Part shown: positions 1 to 9,937 of the stretch, one piece after another
How the letters are laid out: each line of letters opens with the position of its first letter
Numbering within the stretch: position 1 is the stretch's first letter
DNA from: Nymphalis io
Lineage: Eukaryota > Arthropoda > Insecta > Lepidoptera > Nymphalidae
Direction of reading: 5' to 3'
Length of the DNA: 64,000 nt
NCBI RefSeq assembly: GCF_905147045.1
Contig: NC_065904.1
Location: 11,594,001 to 11,658,000, forward strand
The notes under the pieces: generated by a model
What the model saw: only the letters and a program-made list of their open reading frames with translations
What the model was told of the DNA's origin: nothing
The model's database searches: none
Translations under genes and position numbers: made by a program

Positions 1-449
1 ATCGAATATAAAAAAAAAAATTGAAAGTTATAGACTCATCATAAATTCAATCAGCCAACTATCGAATGAAACCGTTTTTTATTGAATAATATAAAGTATA
101 AATTACAATTTCATATTCCCAAATAAATATTCCAGACGAAAATAACAATTTAATATCAGCCCTTATAAAGCCAGCTGACAAAAGTAGCTGTGATTGTGTT
201 TCAGCGGTTTTTTGTATATAATTTCTAGAGTCCATTGACGCGGACGAAAAACATTGTAATCAAATAAAATTTGTATCTATTTATAATATATAAAGAGTAA
301 TAAAAATACTGACTGTTTGAATGTAAGAGATTTAAATACAATACAATGAGAATGGAATTTTGGCAAATACCTTCTTCGCAATATGAAAAGATTTTCCGTA
401 ATTTTGACTTAAGGTCGTACCCCAAAAACCACTCTAAAGCTTCATGCAT

Positions 450-530
450 TTAACCGAGGCAAATAAAAGTTAAGCTGTAAATGCCCCAGTGCTGGCCAAA
501 TTCCTCCATGTTGAGTAGATAATCCGTCGC
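450..530 (-). CDS. candidate last coding exon of an unidentified left-edge gene
   Basis: An open segment of 26 codons ends in TAA at 450-452 and follows an acceptor-like CTAGATCAG (minus strand) just above 530. It reads ATDYLLNMEEFGQHWGIYSL and then six more residues. Its phase 0 start fits the phase 0 end of the candidate exon at 753-851, with an intron of about 220 bases between. A TTTATT on the plus strand near 76-81 could be a poly-A signal. An ATG at 447-449 opens a further short frame past the stop. I do not recognise the protein. Short open segments arise by chance in AT-rich DNA, so this is tentative. Confidence 0.28.
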   Translation of the reverse strand, partial: ATDYLLNMEEFGQHWGIYSLTFICLG

Positions 531-752
531 CTGATCTAGGCTAGAAAGTTGACAGGTTAAAGAACTTTCGTAGTACAATATACAACTCTCGTAAAAGCTT
601 AAAGAAAGAACGTGAAAGAAAAACAAAGCCTTTGTTATACTTGCTCCGCATCACACTTCTACGTAGTCTTAGCTGTTCGCTTGTGTTAAAAAAACTGTTT
701 TTGTATATCTCCCTTCAGACCAGCGTGAAAGGAGAAAGGCTTTAAAACTCAC

Positions 753-851
753 CAAGACGTACTGACCAGCGTAAAATTCAATGTCAAGAACCCTTGTTTG
801 AAAATTGTCAATTAATTGGGGCCTCAAGGACCACCAGTGAGCTAAGTCTGG
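753..851 (-). CDS. candidate internal exon, unidentified gene
   Basis: Exactly 33 codons lie between an acceptor (AAATATTCAG, minus strand) and a strong GTGAGT donor, both in phase 0. The peptide begins PDLAHWWSLRPQL and ends DIEFYAGQYVL, with varied, protein-like composition (two adjacent Trp, few low-complexity runs). It would splice to 450-530 and follow 1626-1697. This is the best-looking member of the left-edge chain. No family is recognised, and the function is unknown. Confidence 0.35.
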
Positions 852-980
852 CTGAATATTTTAGTTATTTTTTTAATATAAAATGAAAGAAAAGATGTTA
901 TAATATTATATTCGTATAATATCTATAGGGAAACCAAATAGTAGTATTTTTCTTTGATCTTTGATGTCTTTGATGATTAC

Positions 981-1255
981 AGGTGGTAAAGCTTTGTGCA
1001 AGCTCGTCTGGGTAGGTACCAGTCACTCATCAGATATTGTACCGCAAAACAGCAGTACTTGGTATTGTTGTGTTCCGGTTTGAAGTGTGGGCGCCAGTGT
1101 AATTACAGGCACAAGGGACATAACATTTTAGTTCCCAAGGTTGGTGGCGCATTGGTGATGTAAGCGATGGTTAACATTTCTTACAATGCCAATGTCTATG
1201 GGCGTTGGTGACCACTTACCGGCCCGTATGCTCGTTCGCCTTCCTATTTTATTAA
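981..1255 (+). mobile_element. SINE family A, near full length
   Basis: This copy runs from a GGTGGTAAAGC start to a CTTCCTATTTTATT end and matches the other family A copies over almost its whole length. A dozen bases are missing near the 3' end, where other copies read ATCAGGTGG. Family A runs from ACTGGTGGTAGGG to CCTATTCTATAAAA plus poly-A, about 290 bp, with no open frame of its own and no obvious tRNA head. Confidence 0.85.
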
Positions 1256-1625
1256 CAATTAAAAAATATTTCAAAAAAAATTATAACGTCCCTAGAAAAT
1301 CATACTGACACAATATGTGTTTAAACTGCCTAAAATGTTCAAACTCAATAACATGACTACCAATTTCGATGTTTATCGTTATTCTTAAATGGTATTGAAC
1401 CGTATCAAAATTAATAACGTTATTATTAAGCAATCTCATCAAACATTTCATTTCACAGTGAAACGGAGCAGAGCAGATTTTTAGCAGAGCAGAGATGTAT
1501 TCACAAGAGCGAACACATACAAATAAATAAATTCTAAATTATATTATTACAAAACATTTTTACAGACATCAACGTCAGATGGAAATAGAGCATTATTTTT
1601 TTTCATCGTATAACCAACATATTAC

Positions 1626-1697
1626 CTTGAGAGGCATCATCGTGAAGTAATTCAATAAGAATATTTTAGCCTCCCCTATCCCATATATCTTGATGTC
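1626..1697 (-). CDS. candidate internal exon, unidentified gene
   Basis: There are 24 codons between an ATTTAAATAG acceptor and an AAG|GTAATA donor, phase 0 at both ends, reading DIKIYGIGEAKIFLL and then NYFTMMPLK. It fits in frame with the candidate exon at 753-851. The space between it and the candidate at 1737-1815 is only 39 bases, too short for a normal intron. One of the two may therefore be false, or the locus may be a pseudogene. Confidence 0.25.
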
Positions 1698-1736
1698 CTA
1701 TTTAAATCTGTTTCACGAGGCAGGCTATCTCCACAC

Positions 1737-1815
1737 TCGAGTGGTCTGATTCGAAAACGTTAAGGCGCTACGGTTTCCGCTACAACGAATTTTAACACTG
1801 ATTTCAGATTTATAA
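1737..1815 (-). CDS. candidate internal exon, unidentified gene, weak donor
   Basis: A good acceptor (GTTTCTTACTCACAG, minus strand) is followed by 26 open codons plus one base. The peptide includes SVKIRCSGNRSALTFSNQ. The start phase completes the split codon left by 3508-3620. The only fitting donor is a weak GTGTGG. Without splicing, a stop follows three codons later, at 1725-1727. Confidence 0.22.
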
Positions 1816-2216
1816 CTGTGAGTAAGAAACGCACATTATATGACTTTAAGTTATAGTTTAAATCAAGTTATAAACGTCATATATTGTTCTTAACTGTATA
1901 ATATATATAATAATATATCAAGAATGTTTCTAAGTTTCCTTGGAGTTTAAATTAAGGCGGTTTTTTGTCCACTGGCGTTAGAACTCTATCAAATTATTAC
2001 TCTTGTTATTTTATGTATTAATTCTGTTCTATTATTATTTTTCATTTTGTCATTTATATTTTAGCATTAAATCCATGATGCGTTTTTATAATTAATCACG
2101 AAATTTAGCTAGTTTATTGTTATATTTTTTTATATTTATATTTTAGTGTGTGATTGTTAGCAAACCAAATAAATAAATGAAAAACTCAGTAAAGTATCAA
2201 TCCATATCAAAGTAAG
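1816..2216. other. AT-rich unique sequence
   Basis: I see no gene or recognised repeat here. The stretch holds T-rich runs and short AATAAA-like words near 2165, but nothing that identifies an element. Confidence 0.5.
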
Positions 2217-2384
2217 GCAACAGACCTGTAAATGTCACATATGCTGGGACCTCTTCTCTTGAGGACGAGGTTTGGACCACCACGCTGCTCCAAAGTGGTT
2301 TGATGTTTACAAACTATTGAATTTCAATCAACACATGCATTTTTCTTACGATATTTTTATTCACCATCTGCTATAAAATGATAT
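2217..2384 (-). mobile_element. SINE family B fragment, decayed
   Basis: The plus strand carries the family B 3' region in reverse: an AACAGACCTGTAAATGTC start, then CCACGCTGCTCC and a degenerate AACACATGCA block. The tRNA-like head is missing. It is heavily diverged and therefore old. Confidence 0.6.
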
Positions 2385-3008
2385 CCATATTTAATATAAA
2401 ATCCCTATTAATAAGACTATGTCCAACGACTGGACTTCTACGAAAGAACTCTAAGTGTTCAATTCAAAACTCTTTCTCCTATTGCATCATGTCACTTGAC
2501 TGTTAACTTTTCTTTATATAAGCTTAATATTAAATACAATGTGAAAGTGTCTGTAGCATATGATTTTATATGCATAGATAACATACATTACACAAGCATA
2601 TATAGCTATGTAGTCGTACATATCACTTGTGTTGATAAAATTGTCAATCAGGTACATTCAATGGAAGCGTTCGCTCAAAATGGAATCCAGCGAAGGTTAA
2701 CCTTTTATTCAAAGGGAACCCGTCCCGGGGGTATTGGGTTCAATTCCGACAACTTTGCGAGCACCTGCCACCTAATTTGGGCCCCTGTAATCTTCATACA
2801 TATAAATTCGTGTTAGTTTTCTTTGCTAGACCTATTTGTAAAAGTAAGGTAGAATGACAATGTTTGTTTTATTTAAAAAAGTTTTTAATGCTTGAGAAAA
2901 GATTTTAGAGTAAAAACATAAGCCAGTAATATTCGCACTACTAGGACTTAGGAGGGGATACCTTTTCCCCAGCAGTAGGACTTCATTCTTTTTATAATTT
3001 AAAAAACA

Positions 3009-3283
3009 CAGCCCGTGAAATATCTAAGCGAGCTAAGGCCAGCTCTTTTGAGGAGACAACTTAGACTTTACTTATCATGCTGCTCCAATAAGCGTTTGTA
3101 GATTCAGAAGTAGCAGATTTTCATCCAACACATGCAGATTTCGTCACTATTTATTTTTCTTTGACACGAGATGAATCATTAACAAAAATTAAACACATAA
3201 AAAATCTGTGTTGCTTGCTACGGTTTAAACCCGCAATCAAGAATTAAGATTGACGTACTTTAACCACTGTGCCATCCGGGCTT
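3009..3283 (-). mobile_element. SINE family B, full length but old
   Basis: This copy spans the whole family B layout in antisense, from ACAGCCCGTGAA to a tRNA-like end that includes CCACTGTGCCATCCGGGCTT. It has many substitutions and small gaps, so it is an old insertion. It separates two of the candidate left-edge exons. Confidence 0.75.
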
Positions 3284-3507
3284 CTTATGTGTCTCTATTT
3301 GACATGTTTATATGGAATTTATTCATGATTATTTTATGCTTATTGTAAAACATTTAGGTTCTTTCTCAAATAGAACAGAAACTTACAACTATGATAACGC
3401 CACACATTTTAATAGTACACAGCTAAATGCAAACAATTAGAATTCAAATAACGTTAGAAATAACCAACTTAATAACCATACAGTAGGTATACTTACTACC
3501 AATATAC

Positions 3508-3620
3508 CTGCTGGGAAATCTGTAGCAAGCCTTTGATCGTGTCACTTTGATGTCTTTTGATTGAGCTGCACACGCTACCGTTAAGTCATAATATCCAACA
3601 GGATTACAGTCGAAATTGAA
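3508..3620 (-). CDS. candidate internal exon, unidentified gene
   Basis: There are 37 codons plus two bases, between a weak acceptor (TTGTCAAAGAG) and an AGCAG|GTATAT donor. The peptide begins FNFDCNPVGYYDLTVACAAQ and has three cysteines, as in an extracellular or secreted region. It starts in phase 0, matching the end of 3700-3806. A longer open frame through the acceptor (to 3662) exists but reads AT-rich intron-like DNA. Confidence 0.3.
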
Positions 3621-3699
3621 CTCTTTGACAATATATATAGAGCTCAATGTTGTGTAAATCATTGAATTTGCAGATTTGTTCCTATAATATATTTTTTAC

Positions 3700-3806
3700 T
3701 TCACATCTTGATTCCATAATGAGCAACGGGAGCAAACAAGTGTTATCATTACTTTCTGCGGCGTGAGCAGTGTCTGTCGGCTTGGAAACATCTTTGAAGT
3801 GTAATT
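3700..3806 (-). CDS. candidate exon, unidentified gene
   Basis: Two bases and 35 codons lie between a CTATATTTAG acceptor and a TGTGAA|GTAAAA donor. The peptide begins LHFKDVSKPTDTAHAAESND and continues through NTCLLPLLIMESRCE. Local GC is higher than in the flanks. Earlier exons, if real, would lie above 3806, and I could not find a convincing one. Confidence 0.3.
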
Positions 3807-4080
3807 CTAAATATAGACGTATGTTTTGTGCTTCAAGACTCCTCGTGTAAGCAAAATTATACAGTAATTTTCTGTGGTTTTGTCTTTCAACTCTGGTATT
3901 GTGATTAAATCCTAATCAAATATAATTACTATTTAATTTATCAAAAGTCAATTTATTCTATATTATTATAAGAGCATACTTGCTCCTATAATTATTTCTG
4001 ACATGACAGTTTTAAGTTAAATCTAAAGGTAGCCAATGATCTAAAAAAAGTACTTTACCTGATTCAATTTTATATTGCCC
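3807..4080. other. AT-rich unique sequence
   Basis: I see no exon, RNA gene or recognised repeat in this stretch. Confidence 0.4.
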
Positions 4081-4132
4081 TGTTACGCTTTGAAAATATT
4101 TGAATATATTTGAATATTTTCAAAGCGTAACA
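4081..4132. repeat. perfect inverted repeat (hairpin), 20-bp arms
   Basis: TGTTACGCTTTGAAAATATT at 4081-4100 is followed after 12 bases by its exact reverse complement at 4113-4132. The arms have no mismatch, which is rare by chance. It may be a tiny foldback element, an RNA hairpin or a recent replication-slippage palindrome. Confidence 0.9.
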
Positions 4133-4193
4133 AGGTTATAATTGGTCTGGCACGTTAATACTTGACCAAAACTAAAAAAGTAGTACTGATAGG

Positions 4194-4467
4194 AAGTGGT
4201 ACCATTACCCATAGACATTGAGATATATATATATATATTGACTATATATTTATTAACGATAAGATATCATATAACCATCGCTTTCATCACCAATACGCCA
4301 CCAACTTTAGGAACGAAGATGTTATGTCCCTTGTGCCTGTAATTACACTGGCTCACTCGCCCTTCAAGCTGAAAGACAATAATACCAAGTACTGCTGTTT
4401 TACGGTAGAATATCTGATGAGTGGGTGGTACCTACCCAGACAGGCTTGCACAAAACCCTACCACCAT
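4194..4467 (-). mobile_element. SINE family A with internal TA microsatellite
   Basis: An antisense family A copy starts at AAGTGGTACCATTACCCAT and ends at CCCTACCACCAT. The region that normally reads ACATTGGCGATGTAAG has been replaced or expanded by TA repeats and AT-rich DNA near 4222-4270. A second short family A 5' end in the same orientation follows at about 4502-4531, beyond a 35-base GC-rich spacer. Confidence 0.8.
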
Positions 4468-4531
4468 GTGACACGGTAGCTTCCGTTCGCGGCTTCGCCC
4501 ACGTGTACGAGCTTGCACATAGCCCTACCAC

Positions 4532-5150
4532 CTATTTAATTTAAATGTCAAAGTCAAAGTATAATCCTTAATTAATATTTAAGCATTAATTTGATTTTGA
4601 ATTTTAAATTTGACTTATTTACTGTGTAAAATTTATCATAGTCTCGGAAGGAAAAAGCTCTGAAAAAATCGTGAAGAAATCAGTATGTGTCAGGTGAAGT
4701 TCTAAGACATATGTTTTAAAAATATATATATAATACCAACGTGGTATTGGTGATGGTATTTGATTACGTTTGTTGATCGGAATAGTTTATTATTTTACTT
4801 TAGATCATATACCACCTCGCTACTCTAAGCCAACAACAAACAACAAATAATTTGGCTAAAGAAACATTAAACAGCCTTATTTCTCCCAATTTTCTAGTCT
4901 TTCGTCCAAAAACATTTTAATACATTCACGTTACTTTGTCTCTTCATTTGCATAAAATATTTATCCTCTTTCTATGTAATGTCTCTCCGCTGTCTCATTT
5001 ATTTTGATTTAAAATATTCACGTTTATTGAATTTACGCAAAACAAATAAATTGAATCGACAAGTTTCTGAAAGTGTTACGAATTGTTTGAAATTATTTAA
5101 AATATATATTTGTTTTTATTAAAAGTATTTTTGTTTAATAATATATTGTT
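4532..5150. other. AT-rich unique sequence
   Basis: No recognised repeat or gene was found, apart from a short TA-rich run near 4722-4735. Confidence 0.4.
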
Positions 5151-5290
5151 GTCGACTTTAATATTCGTGTTAGCATTTTTTTAATGACGAGGGCGTGACG
5201 TCGGCTTGGCTGACGGTCACAATCACCATTTTCGTCAGCGTCGCTCATACTCACAGATGATGTAGTAATACTAGAAAAACTTCAACATCC
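5151..5290. other. GC-rich island with open frames on both strands
   Basis: A CpG-rich segment contains the word GTGACGTCGGC, close to a CRE-type TGACGTCA site. On the minus strand an ATG at about 5257 opens MSDADENGDCDRQPSRRHAL and onward. On the plus strand TTCGTGTTAG could be an acceptor, followed by 28 open codons ending with a hydrophobic run and TGA. The two readings exclude each other as evidence, so it could be an exon or a regulatory island. Confidence 0.25.
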
Positions 5291-5547
5291 TTGTATAAAT
5301 ATCCTTTTGCTTATCAATATGTCATATATATGTTACATATATACAGCTTTTATACAAAAGGGCTCCGTACGTTGGGGGGCTCTAATTCACTGCCTATAAA
5401 ACATACATACGTACATACACACAAATATATTTACTCATACACTTACATATTCATTATTATTTTATATGCCAATTATATATTTTAAGCATAATTATATAGA
5501 TTCATATAAATGACTAGCAGTATCGTACGTCAACAGATATACAAAGT

Positions 5548-5589
5548 TACTATAACTTTCGCATATACATATATGCGAAAGTTATAGTA
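5548..5589. repeat. inverted repeat, 19-bp arms, 4-base loop
   Basis: TACTATAACTTTCGCATAT at 5548-5566 pairs perfectly with 5571-5589 across the loop ACAT. The arms are not simple TA repeats, since they contain CTTTCGC. This would form a very stable cruciform or RNA hairpin. Confidence 0.9.
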
Positions 5590-5881
5590 TTATATACTAT
5601 ATGAATGTTCTAGAGCGACATAATGACTAGCTTGAAAAATAACTTAAATAATAAAAATAAATCCAAATGTGAATAATATATTTTTTATACATGTTTAATA
5701 TACCTAACGATATCATTTACAAATTTAAAATATTATTTATTCAAGTAGGTTCATAAAAGCACATCGTCGTTTATAGCGTTGAATTAAATGTAAAGCTATC
5801 ACCAGTTCAGAATGTCGATTCTACCGAGAAGAGCCGGCAAGACATACAGACACATTTCCGGATAGCAGAATAGTCCATCAA

Positions 5882-6180
5882 TACCGTACCGTAACCGTAA
5901 CAGCCTGTGAATGTCCCACTGCAGGGCTAAAGGCCTCCTCTCCACTTTTTGAGAAGGTTTGGAGCTTATTCCACCACGCTGCTCCAATGCGGATTGGTGG
6001 AATACACATGTGGCAGAATTTCGGTGAAATTAGACACAAGCAGGTTTCCTCACGATGTTTTCCTTCACCGTCAAGCACGAGATGAATTATAATCACAAAT
6101 TAAGCACATGAAAATTCAGTGGTGCTTGCCCGGGTTTGAACCCACATTCATCGGTTAAGATTCACGCGTTCTTTCATCAT
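5882..6180 (-). mobile_element. SINE family B, nearly complete
   Basis: The plus strand reads CCGTAACCGTAACAGCCTGT, then the shared body, then TTTGAACCCACATTCATCGG. It lacks only the last part of the tRNA-like head. Read on the minus strand the family begins with a tRNA-like head (A box near TGGCCCAGTGG, B box GGGTTCAAACC) and ends in ACGGTTACGGTTA. It resembles the Metulj-type butterfly SINEs, though I am not certain of the name. Confidence 0.85.
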
Positions 6181-6922
6181 TCACTTACCAGTGGTAAGTC
6201 CATCAGTAGTTTGTCGAAAATATATAAGTATATAGTATAACAAGAACAATTAAGTTGCTCAATATTGAACAACCGCTAGAATATTTAGGAAGCAGGCTCG
6301 TGTTTAAATAATGGTCATACAAAATTAACTGTATTCCCGGATTCGCTATAAATAATTCTTAGAATAATTTCAACCTTCACACAAAATTAACTTAAAAAGG
6401 TAACGTACTTAGATTAGAAATATTTTAGAAGTACTGTTTGTTATGTATGGAATGTATTTGATAAAGTCAAAGCATATAATTCTTTATTTTTCTTAGAAAA
6501 CTTAATACTGGTCATATTAACTTATTGAGAACCGAATCCGATTAAAAAATATATTTTGTTTCAGTATGTAGTTTCCACAAACTGCATAAGTATATCTAGT
6601 CTCATTTTTAATGGCGATCTGGTGCTTTAATCCAGTACACCATTTTTTGCATACTAGGCAATAAACCAATGAGACAGGCAACTTCCACACCAGTGTTAAT
6701 ACGGACACTAGTTATGTAGTAACAGAAAAACAAACAAGTAAAATGTATCCTCCTCTCAACACTTCTCCTGCTTTTCTTTTAGTTAATATGATAGATAATT
6801 CATATTTTAATATAATTTATGTTTACTTTGTAGCAATAAAAATGTTTCTCTGTGTCTTTTTCCCTCTAAGATAAGGAAAAGTAGTACTAAAAACGCTAGC
6901 TATACAAGTGGTTCACTCATTC
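6181..6922. other. unique AT-rich sequence, no gene seen
   Basis: It holds two tandem words around 6180 (CACTTACCAGTGGTAAGT, a short palindrome) and otherwise no recognised repeat. A 63-codon open frame on the minus strand (6517-6708) has no family features. Confidence 0.4.
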
Positions 6923-7212
6923 ACTGGTGGTAGGGCTTTGTGCAAGCTCGTCTGGGTAGGTACCACCCACTCATCAGATATTCTACCGCAAAATAGCAGT
7001 ACTTGATGTGGTTGTGTTCCGGTTTGAAGGGTGAGTGAGCCATTGTAATTACAGGCACAAGGGACATAAAATCTTAGTTACCAAGGTTGGTGGCGCATTG
7101 GCTATGTAAGCGATGGTTGACATTTCTTACAATGCCAATGTCTAAGGGCGTTTGGTGACCACTTACCATCAGGTGGCCCATATGCTCGTCCGCAGTCCTA
7201 TTCTATAAAAAA
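6923..7212 (+). mobile_element. SINE family A, full length
   Basis: A complete copy runs from ACTGGTGGTAGGGC to CCTATTCTATAAAAAA. It is nearly identical to the copies at 15142-15435 and 28445-28740; all three share CTAAGGGCGTTTGGTG and so belong to a young subfamily. Confidence 0.9.
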
Positions 7213-7839
7213 TCTATACCACTTCTAACCCTAATTCTTCTAAGGCCACAATCACGGAACCCCCACATTTCCCGACGGCCCGTCACTAATTAAGAAGGGA
7301 GTTGAAACAATTAATTAAGTGTAATAACAAAACTTTAATTAATTCCAGAGAGCCGCGGGTCACACTGGAATGGACAATCTATTATAATCTTCAGGAAGTT
7401 TATTTATATTTTAAATTTAACTTTCTACGTAGATGTCAAACATGTTGGTAAACAGGATCTTCTGCCTCTGACCGCTCGATAGGAGATAAATTTGTTAAAC
7501 AAACTTGCATTTGTTCGTTGTGGTAACGCGTCCAATATTACTTGACCCTTAAGTTGAACAGGCTCTACTTAATTCAAACGTCAGAGTATATCGGTTCTAT
7601 CATCACAAGAGGATGATGGAATTTTTAATGATATTCAGTGAAATATAAATCCATGAGTTGAGATAAACAATGTTAGTTTATGAGCGTAAGTATATAAGCG
7701 TTTATGTCAGAAATATTTCAAAATACTTTGAAAGAATTAATGATTCCTCGTTCGTTTAAAAAATTATTAATAAATTAAATATTGATGTCGTTGCGCCGAA
7801 ATAAGGCAGGAATTATGTAACCTATTACCAATATAATAT
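7213..7839. other. unique sequence with one GC-rich patch
   Basis: At 7240-7370 GC rises (CCCGACGGCCCGTCAC). A plus-strand segment after TTAATTAATTCCAG stays open for about 42 codons to a TAG near 7483. No protein family is recognised, so I do not call an exon. Confidence 0.3.
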
Positions 7840-8005
7840 ATTCGAAAGTGTGTTTGTCCATTTGCTCGTTTCTTTGTTACACGCTTTCACGTCTTAACTA
7901 TTCAACTGATAGTCTTGATATTTTGCATACATGTCCAGGGTACAGAAAAGGATGTAGGATACCCAACACCTCACCTTCTTCTCAAATTCGAGCGAATTCG
8001 CGGGT
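7840..8005 (+). mobile_element. family G repeat copy (Helitron-like or MITE-like)
   Basis: It contains CGTCTTAACTATTCAACTG, then TTTTGCATACATG and ACAGAAAAGGATGTAGG. The same series of words recurs at 13100, 14240, 24240 and (reversed) 56655. At 24240 the start reads ATGTTATAAATGCGAAAGTG, as in non-autonomous Helitron-like repeats I recall from Lepidoptera. Class assignment is uncertain. Confidence 0.5.
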
Positions 8006-8040
8006 GCAAACTCGTAAGATATAACTGAAAATGACAATGA

Positions 8041-8105
8041 TTAACCTCCTTACCGGTTTCAGCCACGGCAGCAAATCTCAAAGGAGATTAGCCAACGATT
8101 AGAAC
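8041..8105 (-). mobile_element. SINE family E, 3' end fragment
   Basis: Read on the minus strand it gives GTTGGCTAATCTCC, then a GCCGTGGC core and AAGGAGGTTAA, which matches the 3' end of family E seen at 22100-22185 and 30241-30313. The rest of the element is absent. Confidence 0.6.
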
Positions 8106-8210
8106 ATCCAACAAAGTAACATAGTTAAAATACATAAAATACATGAAATAAGAAAAAAAATAAGTTAATTGTCCTTAGTTATAAGACACTAATTTAGCTT
8201 ATGTCCATTC

Positions 8211-8316
8211 TTAGGATTCAAGCTTGTTGCATACCAAATTTCATTAAAATCAGTTTAGTGGTTAGGGTTAAGGCATAACAGACAGGCAGAGATGCTTACG
8301 CATTTATAATACAAGT
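8211..8316 (-). mobile_element. family G-like repeat fragment
   Basis: On the minus strand it reads ATTATAAATGCGTAAGCA, then a CTGTCTGTTATGCC block and GATTTTAATGAAATTTGGTA. This is the G layout in the orientation opposite to 7840-8005. Together the two bracket the family E fragment. Confidence 0.45.
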
Positions 8317-8846
8317 AAAGATTACGTCATTTAAAAAAAATATTTATGGCAGCTATAGCCAGAAAAATTATACTTAATACTAAACTAAGTTAAAAAAAAA
8401 CAACAAATAAATTTAAAAAAAACCAGTAAAATAACTTTTCTTTTCAATTTATCTATTTATTATAAATTATTCATTTAGATAATTTCATTAATATTTATCG
8501 TAAACTTACTAACAAGGGAAGTTACATAAAAGCGTGTAATCTAACGTTTATCGTCCGTATTTGATTAAAAACGTTTTCGTTGTAGAGGCATTCGCTTTAG
8601 TTAAAAGCGTCCGACATCAAAATTGCCATATAAAGAGGTCGCGTGCCAGTTTATTCTATGTTAAAGTTAATTTTATCATGGAGTTATGTAAATGGACGGA
8701 ATTAATGATAAATAAAAAACAAATCAAATATTTAATTATGTATATATATTTACATATCTTAATTAGTAGCAAGAAATATAGACCGAAGACTTTGATACTA
8801 TATAAGGCTAGAAGGATAGAAGGTTGTATTTAAATATTTGTGATGA
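8317..8846. other. AT-rich unique sequence
   Basis: It consists of A-rich and T-rich runs and an open frame (8561-8833) whose codons look like random AT-rich DNA. No recognised element was seen. Confidence 0.4.
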
Positions 8847-9428
8847 CGTACCTACCTAGAACAGATAATACAAGTTGGTAGGAACAACTTCGAGAAGGAA
8901 GCCGATCGAAGAATTCGCTTGGGATGGGCAGCATTTGGCAACCTTCGTCAAGTCCTCAAGTCGTCTATACCGCAATGTTTGAAGACGAAAGTCTTCAACC
9001 AATGCGTCTTACCTGCTATGACATACGGTGCCGAAACGTGGACACTAACTGCGGGACTAGTCCACAAATTCAAAGTCGCTCAGCGTGCTATGGAGCGAGC
9101 TGTGCTCGGAGTATCTTTGAAGGATAAGATCAGAAATGAGATTATCCGGAAAAGAACCGGAGTCACCGACATAGCTTGCAAAATTAGCAGGCTGAAGTGG
9201 CAGTGGGCTGGTCACGTAAGTCGTAGGACTGATGGCCGTTGGAGCAGAGGAGTCCTTGAGTGGCGACCCCGAATCGGCAAGCGCAGCGTAGGGCGCCCTC
9301 CAGCCAGGTGGACCGACGACCTTAACAAGGTGGCGGGCACTAACTGGATGCGGAAGGCGGAGGACAGAGAGCTTTGGCGCACCTTGGGAGAGTCCTATGT
9401 TCAGCAGTGGACAACGATTGGCTGTTGA
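8847..9428 (+). pseudogene. RTE-clade non-LTR retrotransposon, C-terminal reverse transcriptase end
   Basis: An open reading frame with no start of its own runs from 8847 (TYLEQIIQVGRNNFEKEADR) to a TGA at 9426-9428, about 193 codons. It holds the C-terminal hallmark of lepidopteran RTE-type polyproteins: YGAETWTLT, KFKVAQRAMERAVLG, LKWQWAGHVSRR, VLEWRPR, GRPPARWTDD and YVQQWT. The endonuclease and the reverse transcriptase catalytic core are absent, as expected for a 5'-truncated insertion. A stop at 8844-8846 and loss of similarity above it mark the truncation. There is no stop inside, so it is a young or lightly decayed copy. The TTG at 8919 and the ATG at 8924 are not real starts. Confidence 0.9.
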
Positions 9429-9636
9429 TTGATGTCGTCACTTATGTACCTACATTTAAAATAAAAGTTAGTAGGGTACCATATTCGCATCTGTTATTTA
9501 ACTTTTTATGGAACATTTGCTTAAACATTTTTATTTATTTATTTAGGATCTCCAGAAGGATACACACGTACGACTATATTAAATCGTGGAATAATATTTT
9601 TTATGTAATATTTTATAACTGAAATTGAAAATTTAA
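9429..9636. other. 3' flank of the RTE copy
   Basis: AT-rich sequence follows the stop, and a short TTTATTTATTTA run at about 9531-9543 could be the element's 3' tail. No other feature was seen. Confidence 0.4.
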
Positions 9637-9775
9637 ACAACCCCGACATAAAAAAAAAACCTGTAAAAAATATAAAATCAGTTCATTCGTTTGGGAGCTA
9701 CGATGACACAGACAGACACACAAATATAGACACGGTAACCTTATAACACCCCTCTTTTTACGTCGGGGATTATAA
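9637..9775. mobile_element. small repeat with imperfect terminal inverted repeats (MITE-like)
   Basis: The left end AACCCCGACATAAAAA and the right end TTTTTACGTCGGGGATT are inverted copies with few differences. The core includes CAGTTCATTCGTTTGGGAG and CAGACAGACACACAAATA. I recall similar repeats in other Lepidoptera. It could be a MITE or the 3' end of a longer element. Confidence 0.45.
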
Positions 9776-9937
9776 TACATTTAAAGGATATTTTTACTCA
9801 CACAAACATGGCTAGCCGCATATACACAACAAACACAGTCACACAGTAGACAAGGGTCACATATTGACTTTAAATAAATGTCACACAAAGGACAATATAC
9901 ATGCTGTTCATCAAAATTTATTGCGTATCGAGATCAG

